Assembly (NCBI RefSeq): GCF_029760955.1
Contig: NZ_CP121682.1
Coordinates: 3,782,001 to 3,846,000 of the forward strand
Length of the DNA: 64,000 nucleotides
Reading direction: 5' to 3'
Source of the DNA: Streptomyces cathayae
Lineage (GTDB): Bacteria; Actinomycetota; Actinomycetes; Streptomycetales; Streptomycetaceae
Made by a program: the position numbers and the translations under genes. The notes under the pieces are model-generated. The model ran no database searches. It was not told the origin of the DNA and saw only the letters and a program-made list of their open reading frames with translations. Of the stretch, positions 24,818-32,869 are shown in pieces (the stretch's first letter is position 1; each line of letters opens with the position of its first letter).

Positions 24818-24948
24818 GATGGAGATACGCGATCACAGTCACACGGGTGTCAACCCATGCAACCGCCGGGCCGGCCGAGTCGGACACGAACCTCAGCGGG
24901 ATGACAGGGAGCGGCCCACTGATGCACGCGTGGGCCGCTCCCGGCTCC

Positions 24949-25266
24949 TCAGGCGGGCCCGGGATCGAAGATCTCGTGTCCACCGACCCGGCGCCAGATG
25001 ACGTGCGGCTCACCTTCGCGGAGTTCATCTCCGTACTGCCAGGTGGCACGCCCGTCGGGAGCCCAGGTCATTTCCATGACCGGGCGCTCTCCGTCAGGGA
25101 GCCTGACTCCCTGAACCGGCTTGATCCGGAGGCCGGGCCGAAACTGCCCCGTCGCAACGTCCGGTACGAACTTGTTCCGGACGGTGTCCGCGAACCTCTC
25201 TCGCTCCTGCGGAAGGAGCTTCTTGAAGTCGCGGTCGAAGCGGGCAGTCGTCGCGAAAGTCGGCAA
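24949..25266 (-). CDS. Putative toxin of a type II toxin-antitoxin pair (RelE/ParE-like)
   Basis: A 105-residue protein beginning ATTARFDRDFKKLLPQERERF, a helical opening typical of RelE/ParE-fold toxins, with a beta-rich half (GVRLPDGERPVMEMTWAPDG, ATWQYG, PHVIWRRVGGHEIF). It is encoded 22 bp after an AbrB/MazE-type antitoxin gene, the normal antitoxin-first order. The family assignment rests on this arrangement and the N-terminal pattern. Confidence 0.72.
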   Translation of the reverse strand: MPTFATTARFDRDFKKLLPQERERFADTVRNKFVPDVATGQFRPGLRIKPVQGVRLPDGERPVMEMTWAPDGRATWQYGDELREGEPHVIWRRVGGHEIFDPGPA

Positions 25267-25288
25267 TGGGCCTCCCAGGGGGTCGAGG

Positions 25289-25582
25289 TCAGCTCTCCTT
25301 GTCGAGGTGCGCGAACATGTCGTCCACGTCCTCGTGGCGGGTCATGCGCCCAGCCGCGATGTCCTCGCTGGCCTCGCGCTCACCGGCCTGCCACCGCTCC
25401 GTCCAGAACCATGCCTGGTCGGTGCGGATCTTCCTCAGTCCGTGAACCTCGACGACGCCGGCGTCGTTGATCTCGAACTCGATCTCGTCACCCGGGGAGA
25501 CCCCCAGCGCCTCGCGCACGCCTGCGGGCAGCGTCAACTGCCCCTTGTCACGCACGCTGGCCTGGAATGTAGCCGCAGCCAT
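25289..25582 (-). CDS. AbrB/MazE-type antitoxin
   Basis: A 97-residue protein with an N-terminal SpoVT-AbrB swapped-hairpin domain (about 5-48: ASVRDKGQLTLPAGVREALG, SPGDEIEFEI) and an acidic C-terminal tail (REASEDIAAGRMTRHEDVDDMFAHLD) for toxin binding. ATG 25582 is preceded by GGGAGG; a longer frame to 25609 lacks such a site. Precedes the toxin gene by 22 bp and probably represses the pair through the operator at 25637. Confidence 0.85.
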   Translation of the reverse strand: MAAATFQASVRDKGQLTLPAGVREALGVSPGDEIEFEINDAGVVEVHGLRKIRTDQAWFWTERWQAGEREASEDIAAGRMTRHEDVDDMFAHLDKES

Positions 25583-25636
25583 GGATGACCTCCCACTCTC
25601 ACCTTCCATGTCTCCTTCGCTACCCAGGCTACCCAG

Positions 25637-25650
25637 GATTTAGCCAAATC
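25637..25650. promoter_or_regulatory. Candidate antitoxin operator
   Basis: GATTTAGCCAAATC is a perfect 5-bp inverted repeat with a 4-nt spacer, in the AT-rich stretch 55 bp upstream of the antitoxin start. Position suits autorepression; binding is inferred. Confidence 0.5.
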
Positions 25651-26007
25651 ACGACTCTCCGACTTTCCAACTTTCCCACATTCTGCCATCGCTGGCAGTA
25701 GTCAGGCAAACACGCCCCCTGTGGGCCGGCTCCTGTTTCGAGGCTTGGCTCCGCTCCTGATGACGGACGGTTCGCGTGCGCCGGCTAACGGTCCCAGGCG
25801 TGCTGTCCAGAGACGGTGACAGGCCCTGAACCCCTCACCCCCGTGCAGAAGCCCGCACGCCACACAAGTGACAGCCCACGTCCAGCAGAAGCGCTCGCAC
25901 CTGGCGGAGCAGCACACGCATCAGGCTGCCCGCCGGTGGAGATCAAAGTCAGCCTCACACATGAGGCTTCCTGGGATCTTCCGAACCAGTACAGAGGTCA
26001 GTCATCC

Positions 26008-26098
26008 CTGTGCAGTCGCGACCACTCCACTCGGTCGACCTGTGCGTCGACGAGACCCGAGCAGGGAAACGGCGACACAAGCACAGCACTCGTCCTGC
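26008..26098 (+). repeat. Orphan element right-end sequence (no att core)
   Basis: TGTGCAGTCGCGA... to GCACTCGTCC closely follows 20401-20490, the stretch just before arm box 3, then stops without arm box or tRNA core. It suggests a seventh integration whose att core was deleted. Confidence 0.65.
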
Positions 26099-26367
26099 GG
26101 TGTCCGGGTGAGTGCCGGCGTGGCCGCGGAGCGCGTCGTGGCCCTGGCGGGGAGCGCGTCGTGGCCCTGGCGTGGGCGGGGCTGTGGTGGGTGGGGCTGT
26201 CGGGTACTGCGGCCGTGGTAGCCGGGAATTGCTGCGCGGGGACGATGCGCGGGGGGCCGTTGCCGGGCGATGGTGAGGTCATGGAACGGAGCCGTGTACC
26301 GGTTGTGCCGGCCGGACACCGGCCCCGTGGACGGGGTGATCGCCACCCCTGCACGAAGGGACCTGCC

Positions 26368-26715
26368 ATGTTCACTGCCTCCCGGGATTGCCGCATCATC
26401 GGTGACCTGCTGGAAGGACACGCCCTCAACGTCCTGGACCCCGGGGAGACGAGCGCGGTCCGCGCCCATCTGGCGGCCTGTGCCGAGTGCCGGGACGAGC
26501 ATCACTGTCTCGCGGCCGTGGCCGCGCACCTGTCCTGTCTTCGCAGGGCCCTGGCGGACGGCCCGGGCCGGCCGCGGGCGTCGTCCCCGTCCGGGGCGGC
26601 CGGCTGCGGCCGTGGCTCGCGGCATCGTCGCCGCCGGCACGGTGCGGCCCGAGGGGCTCCGGCCGCTTCGCTCACGCTGTCCCAGTGGGTGAGCCGGCTT
26701 GCCTGTGTCAGGTGA
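26368..26715 (+). CDS. Zinc-finger (ZAS-type) anti-sigma-like protein, probably damaged
   Basis: Starts MFTASRDCRIIGDLLEGHAL and continues LDPGETSAVRAHLAACAECR, giving the H-x3-C-x2-C zinc motif of anti-sigma factors (HLAACAEC). After about 70 residues the frame becomes Arg/Gly-rich and loses protein-like character, and no membrane segment follows. No sigma factor gene is adjacent. Either a short orphan ZAS protein or a frameshifted remnant. Confidence 0.5.
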   Translation: MFTASRDCRIIGDLLEGHALNVLDPGETSAVRAHLAACAECRDEHHCLAAVAAHLSCLRRALADGPGRPRASSPSGAAGCGRGSRHRRRRHGAARGAPAASLTLSQWVSRLACVR

Positions 26716-27339
26716 GCGGCCGGGCCGTGGGCCGGTCCGTCCGGGCGGCGTACTTGCGGTGTGCCGCCCGGGCGGGCCGGGGGAGGGGGTACACCGCGGA
26801 CCGCGGCGGACGCCGCCGGCGGTCCCTGGTGGTGTACCCGTCCAGGGGGGATCCTGTGTGTGCCCGGTGCGGGGCCTCCCGCGCCGGGCGCCGCCGTCTC
26901 GTCGGGGCTGCTGCGACGGTGGTGGTCGCCCTGTCTCACGGGTGGCCGAGGATGCGCTGCGAGCGGCCGGAGTGGCTGGTGAGCCCGGCCGGGCGATCAG
27001 GGTCGGCTCCGGCTCGGGCGTGGGGCGGTGGGTCTGGTGCCGAGGGCTTCGGTGAGGAGGTCGGCGGGCGGCTTCCGCGGCCGCCCGCCGAGGTCTACGA
27101 CAGCATGCCGCCCGCCGTCGACGACGTGGAGGGCGGGATGTCCACGCCCTCCGCTCGGACCGGTGCAGATGCCGGTGAAGGGGGCGGATGGGTGAGCAGA
27201 AAAACACGAAGGGGCCTGGCACCGGACACGCCACCCCATGTGCCCGCGATCGGCCCGCGGCGACAGGCATCATGTCCCTGGCCTGCTCGCGCGGTGGCGC
27301 GTGGGACCTGTTGACCAGAAATCGAGCACGGGATGGATC
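26716..27339. other. Gene-poor stretch
   Basis: I find no frame with a plausible start, motif and steady codon bias in 26716-27339. Composition stays GC-rich. Probably decayed DNA between the ZAS gene and the small membrane protein. Confidence 0.5.
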
Positions 27340-27786
27340 ATGCTGGACAGTCCTGCCTCCACTCCGCGCGGCCGTGCGGAGCACGGCGGGGCGCGCGTTG
27401 TGGCCGGAGCTCTTCTCCCGGCCGATGCCGGGATCCACGTCTATGAGGCCACCGACGCGGACGTGCCCTTCCTCTTGACCCGCGGACCGCGGCTGGGCTG
27501 GGTCGTGGGAGGACTCACCGCGTTGCTGACCACCATCGGCTACATCGTCACCCGTGCCACGTCCATCCCCACCGACGAGGCCGACTACGGCAACCGGCTG
27601 GAACCCCTGGGCGTCTGCTCGTTGGTCATCCAGGGCATCATCGTCGTCATGGCCGCCGTGGCTCTGAGCGGGCCCGCCCCGGTACGGCCGGGCCACCTCG
27701 CCCAGGAGGCGAGGTCGATGACACCCGGCCTCCGGCCCGATGACCCAGGTTCCGGTCCGCCGGACGAGCCGCCCACATCACCATGA
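27340..27786 (+). CDS. Small membrane protein, two TM segments
   Basis: A 148-residue protein: soluble lead with a GIHVYEATDADVPFLLTRGP stretch (about 33-52), TM1 (LGWVVGGLTALLTTIGYIVT, about 54-73), an acidic loop, TM2 (CSLVIQGIIVVMAAVALSG, about 93-111), Pro-rich tail. No family recognised. ATG 27340 chosen; upstream frame is non-coding in character. Confidence 0.62.
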   Translation: MLDSPASTPRGRAEHGGARVVAGALLPADAGIHVYEATDADVPFLLTRGPRLGWVVGGLTALLTTIGYIVTRATSIPTDEADYGNRLEPLGVCSLVIQGIIVVMAAVALSGPAPVRPGHLAQEARSMTPGLRPDDPGSGPPDEPPTSP

Positions 27787-28295
27787 ACAGAGCCCGCTAC
27801 GGGCGGCGGACACGTCTCCAGGACGCTCGCACGGACCCGCCGACCGGCCTCAGGTGCACAGCGATGCCCGCCTGAGGCCAACGTCAGGTCTTCGCCTTCA
27901 TCGAGACGTTCTGCAGGAACGTCACCCTGCGGACGGCAACACGGCACGTCACGGGCCCGCCCACGCGCTCGAGCGTCCCGTCCGTCACCCGGCAGTACGA
28001 CGGGAATACCGGTCTGACCTGATCTGTCAACGAACGACACGCTGCGACCAAGGGTGAGCAAGTGTCGGAAAAGTCCCCCGGACGGCGTATCGGCGCATCA
28101 AGTCCACTACAGAAAAAGAGATCTGATTACACGTCAGCACGCCATGACACGGCATACGGGCACCCCCTGTGACCTGATCGGAGTCAATCTGCCGGCTTTC
28201 CCCCATGTCCCGATATGACAGATATGAGGAGCAGTCAGTACGTTCATCACAAGTCGGCCGCCCGGCCGATCCACCGAGATCAGGAGAAACACGTG
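27787..28295. other. Gene-poor stretch: IS3 remnant and start of repeat copy A
   Basis: At 27888-27925 the plus strand reads RQVFAFIETFC, a trace of an IS3-type transposase C-terminus. Copy A of the 1.4-kb direct repeat begins at 27916. The rest is the upstream region of the secreted protein gene. Confidence 0.55.
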
Positions 28296-28844
28296 ATGAT
28301 CACCCGTCCCACCGTCGTCACCGCGGCCGTCGCGGCCGCCGCGGCCCTGGCCGCCACCGGTATCACCTACGCCTCGGCGTCCGCCTACGAGCCGGCCCAG
28401 GCCGTCCCCGCGGTCCAGCAGGCGGCCGCCCCCGCTGCGGCCCCCCTGGGCGGCGACTCCGGCAAGGGCAACGAAGGCAAGGACAACGAGGACCGGGACT
28501 ACGAAGGCAAGGACTACGAAGGCAAGGACCACGGAGACCGGGGCTTCGAAGGCCGGATCCACATCAACGAGCGTTCCTACTCGGCCCACCCGGGCGACTG
28601 CATCACCGTCGTGAGCGGCCTGGGCTCCCGCAGCCTGAACATCCGCAACGACAGCAAGAGGACCGTCGAGGTCTTCCGCGGAGCCACCTGCGACAACGGC
28701 GCCCCCATCGCCACCGTCGGACCGCACAGCTCCAGCGACGGCGTGCACCCCCGCCGGGTCAAGGACAGCGTCTTCGTCAAGAACGGAGTGGTGGGCAGCT
28801 TCCGGGTCATCGGCCACCACTTCGGTGGACACGGCGGACGCTGA
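28296..28844 (+). CDS. Secreted Gly/Asp/Lys-repeat protein, copy A
   Basis: A 182-residue exported protein: signal peptide (TVVTAAVAAAAALAATGITY, cleavage near ASA-YEP), an Ala/Pro linker, a charged repeat (GKGNEGKDNEDRDYEGKDY, about 55-80), then a compact domain (RIHINERSYSAHPGDCITVV ... VVGSFRVIGHHFGGHGGR) with two Cys that could pair. AGGAG precedes GTG/ATG at 28293/28296; the frame to 28215 is not needed. Paralogue of 31587. Function unknown; the repeat may bind cell-wall polymers or metals. Confidence 0.82.
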   Translation: MITRPTVVTAAVAAAAALAATGITYASASAYEPAQAVPAVQQAAAPAAAPLGGDSGKGNEGKDNEDRDYEGKDYEGKDHGDRGFEGRIHINERSYSAHPGDCITVVSGLGSRSLNIRNDSKRTVEVFRGATCDNGAPIATVGPHSSSDGVHPRRVKDSVFVKNGVVGSFRVIGHHFGGHGGR

Positions 28845-28871
28845 CCCAACCGCCACCCCGGCACCACACAA

Positions 28872-28908
28872 GGACCCCGGCCCGCTGGAATCGGGCCGGG
28901 GTCCCTTT
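28872..28908 (+). terminator. Terminator of secreted protein gene A
   Basis: GGACCCCGGCCCG, loop CTGGAAT, CGGGCCGGGGTCC: a perfect 13-bp stem followed by CTTT. Confidence 0.88.
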
Positions 28909-29260
28909 GCAGCATCCCACCCCGAACCCACGCTTTCACACCCGCCCGGGCACCCCATCGTAAAACCGGACAGCGACGCCCTGCCAGCCCAGCCCCACCA
29001 CACCGACGCACTCGAAACGGCCCCGAAGAAGTCGGAGCGACCCTGCAGGCGTGCAGGTCACGGCGGGGTGACGACGCCGGCTGGGTACACGACCGCACGC
29101 AACCAAGCTCCGTCATGCCGGCGGCCTTCCCAAGCCTCCCAGCACGCAACGGAGCTTCGATGTGCCCTCACTCCTCCACCATCCGCCCGGCCAGATCGCC
29201 CGCTCATCAGCACCGCGCGACCGGCCGGCCGACGCGGCCGGCCCGCGGCACAGACACACC

Positions 29261-29510
29261 AAGCCTCACCCGTTCGTGGTAGTCCTGCTGATCGCGTGCT
29301 CCGCCGTCGTCACCGGAGCGAAGACGTTCACGGCGATCGGTGGGCGGCGACAAAGGCCCCGCAGGACGTCCTGGCCCGACTCGGCGCCCGCACCACGGTG
29401 GCCCCGGCCGTACGTACCCCCTCCAGTGGTGCGACCACCCACCGAGTCATCAAGGACACCTGCCCCGGCGGCCTGGCCGACCTCCTCGAGTACGATCCGG
29501 CCGGGCCCGA
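29261..29510 (+). pseudogene. ISAs1-family transposase, N-terminal fragment
   Basis: HPFVVVLLIACSAVVTGAK then TFTAIG, and after a frame slip near 29340 WAATKAPQDVLARLGART, VAPAVRTPSSGATTHRVIKD. This is the start of an ISAs1-type DDE transposase (TGA.SFTAIGEW...). It ends at about 29510 against IS630 sequence on the other strand. Confidence 0.72.
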
Positions 29511-29663
29511 CACCCGCGCGTCGACCGCCTTCAGCGACACACCGAAGGCCGCTGTCACGTCCTCACAGCCCCGCCCCGCCACCGACGCGGCCACCGCCCT
29601 CAGCCGCAGGGCCTCCTGCGCCGACGGCGACAGATGCCGCGCGTCCCCCACCAGGTCGCTCAC
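29510..29663 (-). pseudogene. IS630-family transposase, N-terminal fragment
   Basis: Minus strand from 29663 reads MSDLVGDARHLSPSAQEALR, LRAVAASVAGRGCEDVTAAF and GVSLKAVDARV, the helix-turn-helix start of IS630 transposases. Cut at about 29510. No catalytic DDE part. Confidence 0.7.
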
Positions 29664-30177
29664 ACCCGTCCGACGCCCCGGAACCCGAACCGTTTCTGAT
29701 CAAACTGCCGAAACTGGCTGCATGAGACGTGGCTCCCGCTGGACGAACACGTCGTCCAGCTCTGGATCCCGCAGATCAAAGCTCTGGACGACCGGTACAA
29801 GGCCGCGACCGTCGACGACGGCCAAGCACTCGACCAGTTCCACAGGTTGCCCGGCCCCGACATGCGGGGGCGGCGCCACCCCCGCATCCTCACCGGAGAC
29901 CTCGGACATTCGCTTCGCTCGGCCGGTGCCATCGGCACCGGTCCGGACACGGCATGACCCTCAGCTTCGCGGGATCACGGGACAGCGCTTACCGGGTTCC
30001 TCGCAGAAAGTCCCGGGGTTCACGCCGGGGATGAATGCATCTCGTGACTGCTCTGACGTGCACCGTGGAGACGCCTTTGCGGCTGTTACCCAGAGGGAGA
30101 CGCCGGTACAACGTGCCTGTCAGCCTTTTGGTCGTTCCGCTCCTTGATGAGATGGAATCGCAGTAGCGTCACGGTTT
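29664..30177. other. Unrecognised coding remnant and TnpB left end
   Basis: At 29716-29868 the plus strand reads WLHETWLPLDEHVVQLWIPQ, IKALDDRYKAATVDDGQAL, DQFHRLPGPDM with good third-position G/C and no start: a fragment of an unknown protein. From about 30080 to 30177 the sequence precedes tnpB and probably includes the element left end. Confidence 0.5.
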
Positions 30178-30960
30178 GTGCAGCTTCGCTACAGCTACCG
30201 CGCCTACCCCGACGCCGCCCAGCGCAGTGCGCTGGCGCGGGCGTTCGGGTGCGCCCGGGTGGTGTGGAACGACTGCCTGCGCGACCGCAGGGAAGCGCAC
30301 GCGGCGGGGCTGCCGTACGTGACGTCGGCCGAGCCGTCCCGGCTGCGCATCACGCCAGGCCAAGCGCACCGGGGAACGCACCTGGCTCGCCGACGTCTCC
30401 GCGGTCGTCCTGCAGCAGTCCCTGCGGGACCTCGATGCCGCCTACCAGAACTTCTTCGACTCGCTCACCGGTAAGCGGCGGGGCCGCAAGGCCGGGCCGC
30501 CCCGCTACAAGTCGAAGAAGGACACCCGGCAGTCGATCCGCCTCACCACCAGGCCTCCACCCGGATCATCCGCGACAACCAAGCGGTGTATGTGGAGGAC
30601 CTCGCGGTGTCCGGCCTCGGCCGCGCCCGGCTGGCCAAGTCGGTGCACGACGCGGGATGGTCCGCGTTCACCCGGATGCTGCAGTACAAGGCGGCCCGGC
30701 AGGGCCGCACCTTCGCCAGGGTGGGCCGGGCTTTCCCGTCCTCCCAAGTCTGCTCGGCCTGCGGATTCCGGGACGGGCCCAAGCCGCTGCACGTCCGGAA
30801 GTGGGCGTGCGGGGCGTGCGAGACGGTGCACGACCGCGACCACAACGCGGCCCGCAACGTCCTGGTCGAGGGACGCCGGATCGTCGCCGCCGGACGGGCG
30901 GAGACACCAAACGCCTGTGGAGCGCCGGTCAGACGGGCACCCGTGCCCGCACAGCGCGGT
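30178..30960 (+). pseudogene. TnpB (IS605/IS607-type RNA-guided nuclease), decayed
   Basis: N-terminal TnpB: VQLRYSYRAYPDAAQRSALA, FGCARVVWNDCLRDRREAHA. One extra C at 30355-30356 shifts the frame, then AKRTGERTWLADVSAVVLQQ and PPRYKSKKDTRQSIRLT. At about 30546 a deletion removes the RuvC-I segment and shifts frame again into HQASTRIIRDNQAVYVEDLA (RuvC-II Glu), VCSACGFRDGPKPLHVRKWA, CGACETVHDRDHNAARNVL (zinc finger and RuvC-III Asp). No tnpA is present. Nuclease activity is not expected. Confidence 0.9.
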
Positions 30961-31034
30961 GAAGCAGGAAGCCCCCGGAAGGGTCGGACGACCCAGGCCG
31001 GAATCCCTGAACCTCAGGCCAGGGAGCACGTCAA
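30905..31034 (+). ncRNA. Candidate omega RNA / right end of TnpB element
   Basis: Follows the TnpB C-terminus and keeps the typical right-end layout: GACGGGCACCCGTGCCCGC, GTGAAGCAGGAAGCCCC, then GAATCCCTGAACCTCAGGC and CAGGGAGCACGTCAA. TnpB systems process their guide RNA from this overlap of 3' coding end and right end. The sequence looks better preserved than the protein frame. IS boundary about 31034. Confidence 0.55.
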
Positions 31035-31200
31035 GAGCTCTGAGGCTGTCCGAGCCGGCGTCTTCCGCTTCATCGAGGTCGAGTACAACCACACCCGTCT
31101 GCGCAAGCACCCCGTCCACGGGTACGCCACCCCCGCTCGAAACCAGGGAACTGACGACGCAAAACCTCGCCCCCGCAGCGTCACCACCCGTTGTCCGTGA
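31035..31200 (+). pseudogene. IS3-family transposase, C-terminal fragment
   Basis: EAVRAGVFRFIEVEYNHTRL then RKHPVHGYATPA is the end of an IS3 OrfB (.VF.YIE..YN..R.H..LGY.TP). No DDE motif remains. A matching trace (QVFAFIETF) sits at the left border of repeat copy A. Confidence 0.75.
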
Positions 31201-31586
31201 CCAGGGGGAACGTCACCCTGCGGACGGCAACACGTCACGTCACGGGCCCGCCCACGCGCTCGAGCGCCCCGTCCGTCACCCGGCAGTACGACGGGAATAC
31301 CGGTCTGACCTGATCTGTCAACGAACGACACGCTGCGACCGAGGGTGAGCAAGTGTCGGAAAAGCCCCCCGGACGGCGTATCGGCGCATCAAGTCCACTA
31401 CAGAAAAAGAGATCTGATTACACGTCAGCACGCCATGACACGGCATAAGAGCACCCCCTGTGACCTGATCGGAGTCAATCTGCCGGCTTTCCCCCATGTC
31501 CCGATATGACAGACATAAGAACCGGTCAGTACGTTCATCACGAGTCGGCTGGCCGGCCGATCCCCCGAGATCAGGAGAAGCGCGTG

Positions 31587-32189
31587 ATGAATACCCGTCC
31601 CACCGTAGTCACCGCGGCCGTCGCGGTTGCCGCGGGCCTGGCCGTCACCGGTATCACCTACGCCTCGGCGTCCGCCTACGGGCCGACCCAGGCCGCCCCC
31701 GCGGTCCAGCAGGCAGCCGCCCCCATGATCCAGCAGGCGGCTGTCCCCGCCATGGCCCCCCTGGGCGGCGAATCCGGCAAGGGCAACGAAGGCCGGGGCA
31801 ACGAAGGCCGGGGCTTCGAAGACCGAGGCTTCGGAGACCGGGGCTTCGAAGGCCGGATCCACATCAACGAGCGTTCCTACTCGGCCGCCCCGGGCGACTG
31901 CATCACCGTCGTGAGCGGCCTGGGCTCCCGCAGCCTGAACATCCGCAACGACAGCCGGAGGAGCGTCGAGGTCTTCCGCGGAGCCACCTGCGACAACGGC
32001 GCCCCCATCGCCACCGTCGGACCGCACAGCTCCAGCAACGGCGTGGTCCCCTGCCCCGTCGAGGACGGCATCTTCGTCGAAAACGGAGTGGTGGGCAGCT
32101 TCCGGGTCATCGGCCACCACTTCGGCGGACACGGCGGGAACGAAGGATTCGGCGGAAACAACGGATTCGGTGGACACGGCGGACGCTGA
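31587..32189 (+). CDS. Secreted Gly/Asn/Arg-repeat protein, copy B
   Basis: A 200-residue paralogue of the 28296 protein. Signal peptide and the Cys-containing domain are almost the same; differences are concentrated in the linker (extra MIQQAAVPAMAP), in the charged repeat (GNEGRGNEGRGFEDRGFGDR replaces the Lys/Asp version) and in a C-terminal addition (GNEGFGGNNGFGGHGGR). AGGAG precedes GTG/ATG at 31584/31587. The pattern suggests duplication followed by repeat-length and charge change in the exposed linker. Confidence 0.82.
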   Translation: MNTRPTVVTAAVAVAAGLAVTGITYASASAYGPTQAAPAVQQAAAPMIQQAAVPAMAPLGGESGKGNEGRGNEGRGFEDRGFGDRGFEGRIHINERSYSAAPGDCITVVSGLGSRSLNIRNDSRRSVEVFRGATCDNGAPIATVGPHSSSNGVVPCPVEDGIFVENGVVGSFRVIGHHFGGHGGNEGFGGNNGFGGHGGR

Positions 32190-32216
32190 CCCAACCGCCA
32201 CCCCGGCACCACACAA

Positions 32217-32253
32217 GGACCCCGGCCCGCTGGAATCGGGCCGGGGTCCCTTT
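32217..32253 (+). terminator. Terminator of secreted protein gene B
   Basis: Identical 13-bp perfect stem and 7-nt loop as at 28872, followed by CTTT. Confidence 0.88.
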
Positions 32254-32636
32254 GCAGCATCCCACCCCGAACCCACGCTTTCACACCCGCCCGGGCACCC
32301 CATCGTAAAACCGGACAGCGACGCCCTGCCAGCCCAGCCCCACCACACCGACGCACTCGAAACGGCCCCGAAGAAGTCGGAGCGACCCTGCAGGCGTGCA
32401 GGTCACGGCGGGGTGACGACGCCGGCTGGGTACACGACCGCACGCAACCAAGCTCCGTCATGCCGGCGGCCTTCCCAAGCCTCCCAGCACGCAACGGAGC
32501 TTCGATGTGCCCTCACTCCTCCACCATCCGCCCGGCCAGATCGCCCGCTCATCAGCACCGCGCGACCGGCCGGCCGACCGGCCGCCGACGCGGCCGGCCC
32601 GCGGCACCGACACACCAAGCCTCACCCGTTCGTGGT

Positions 32637-32780
32637 CGACATCGTCCAGGTTTTCCCCAACCCCGACGCTCTCGAACGCCTCACCACCGCCGTCCTCATC
32701 GAGATGCACGACGAATGGACCGCCTTCCCCCGCCGCCACCTCCCCGAAGGCAGCATGGACAAGATCTGTCCCGACGAAGA
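32637..32780 (+). pseudogene. IS256-family transposase, C-terminal fragment
   Basis: VDIVQVFPNPDALERLTTAV then LIEMHDEWTAFPRRHLPEGS and MDKI match the end of IS256/Mutator transposases (FPN...L.R....L.E..DEW....RY.S..SM). It is fused to the end of repeat copy B. Confidence 0.75.
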
Positions 32781-32869
32781 TCAACCCGGCGCCTTTACAC
32801 CCCCCAGGGACATGACCAAGCCTCCCGCAGGCCCGCACGTCAGCTCGCCGTCCAGACTTCGGACGCTTT

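Larger units (their letters stand above)
25583..26367. other. Intergenic region with operator and orphan element end
   Basis: No supported gene. It holds the AT-rich antitoxin promoter (about 25610-25700), then a stretch of no clear content (25700-26000), then an orphan copy of element right-end DNA at 26008-26098. From about 26100 it repeats GGCGGGGAGCGCGTCGTGGC-like words. Confidence 0.55.
27916..29280 (+). repeat. Long direct repeat, copy A (about 1365 bp)
   Basis: Nearly identical to 31206-32636 from GGAACGTCACCCTGCGG through the secreted protein gene and its terminator to CGTTCGTGGT. Length differs by 66 bp: 54 bp more in the protein gene and a 12-bp insertion (GGCCGACC repeat) near the end of copy B. 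Copy A runs directly into an ISAs1-type transposase frame, so its right border is probably the older junction. Confidence 0.93.
31206..32636 (+). repeat. Long direct repeat, copy B (about 1431 bp)
   Basis: Second copy of 27916-29280. The intervening 1.9 kb carries the transposase fragments and decayed TnpB. Its right border runs into IS256 sequence instead of ISAs1. Confidence 0.93.

Noticed and set aside
25700..26000. Possible gene upstream of the orphan element end
   Set aside because: Frames here are short and lack ribosome sites or motifs; a Cys-rich minus-strand reading at 25702-25917 resembles nothing.
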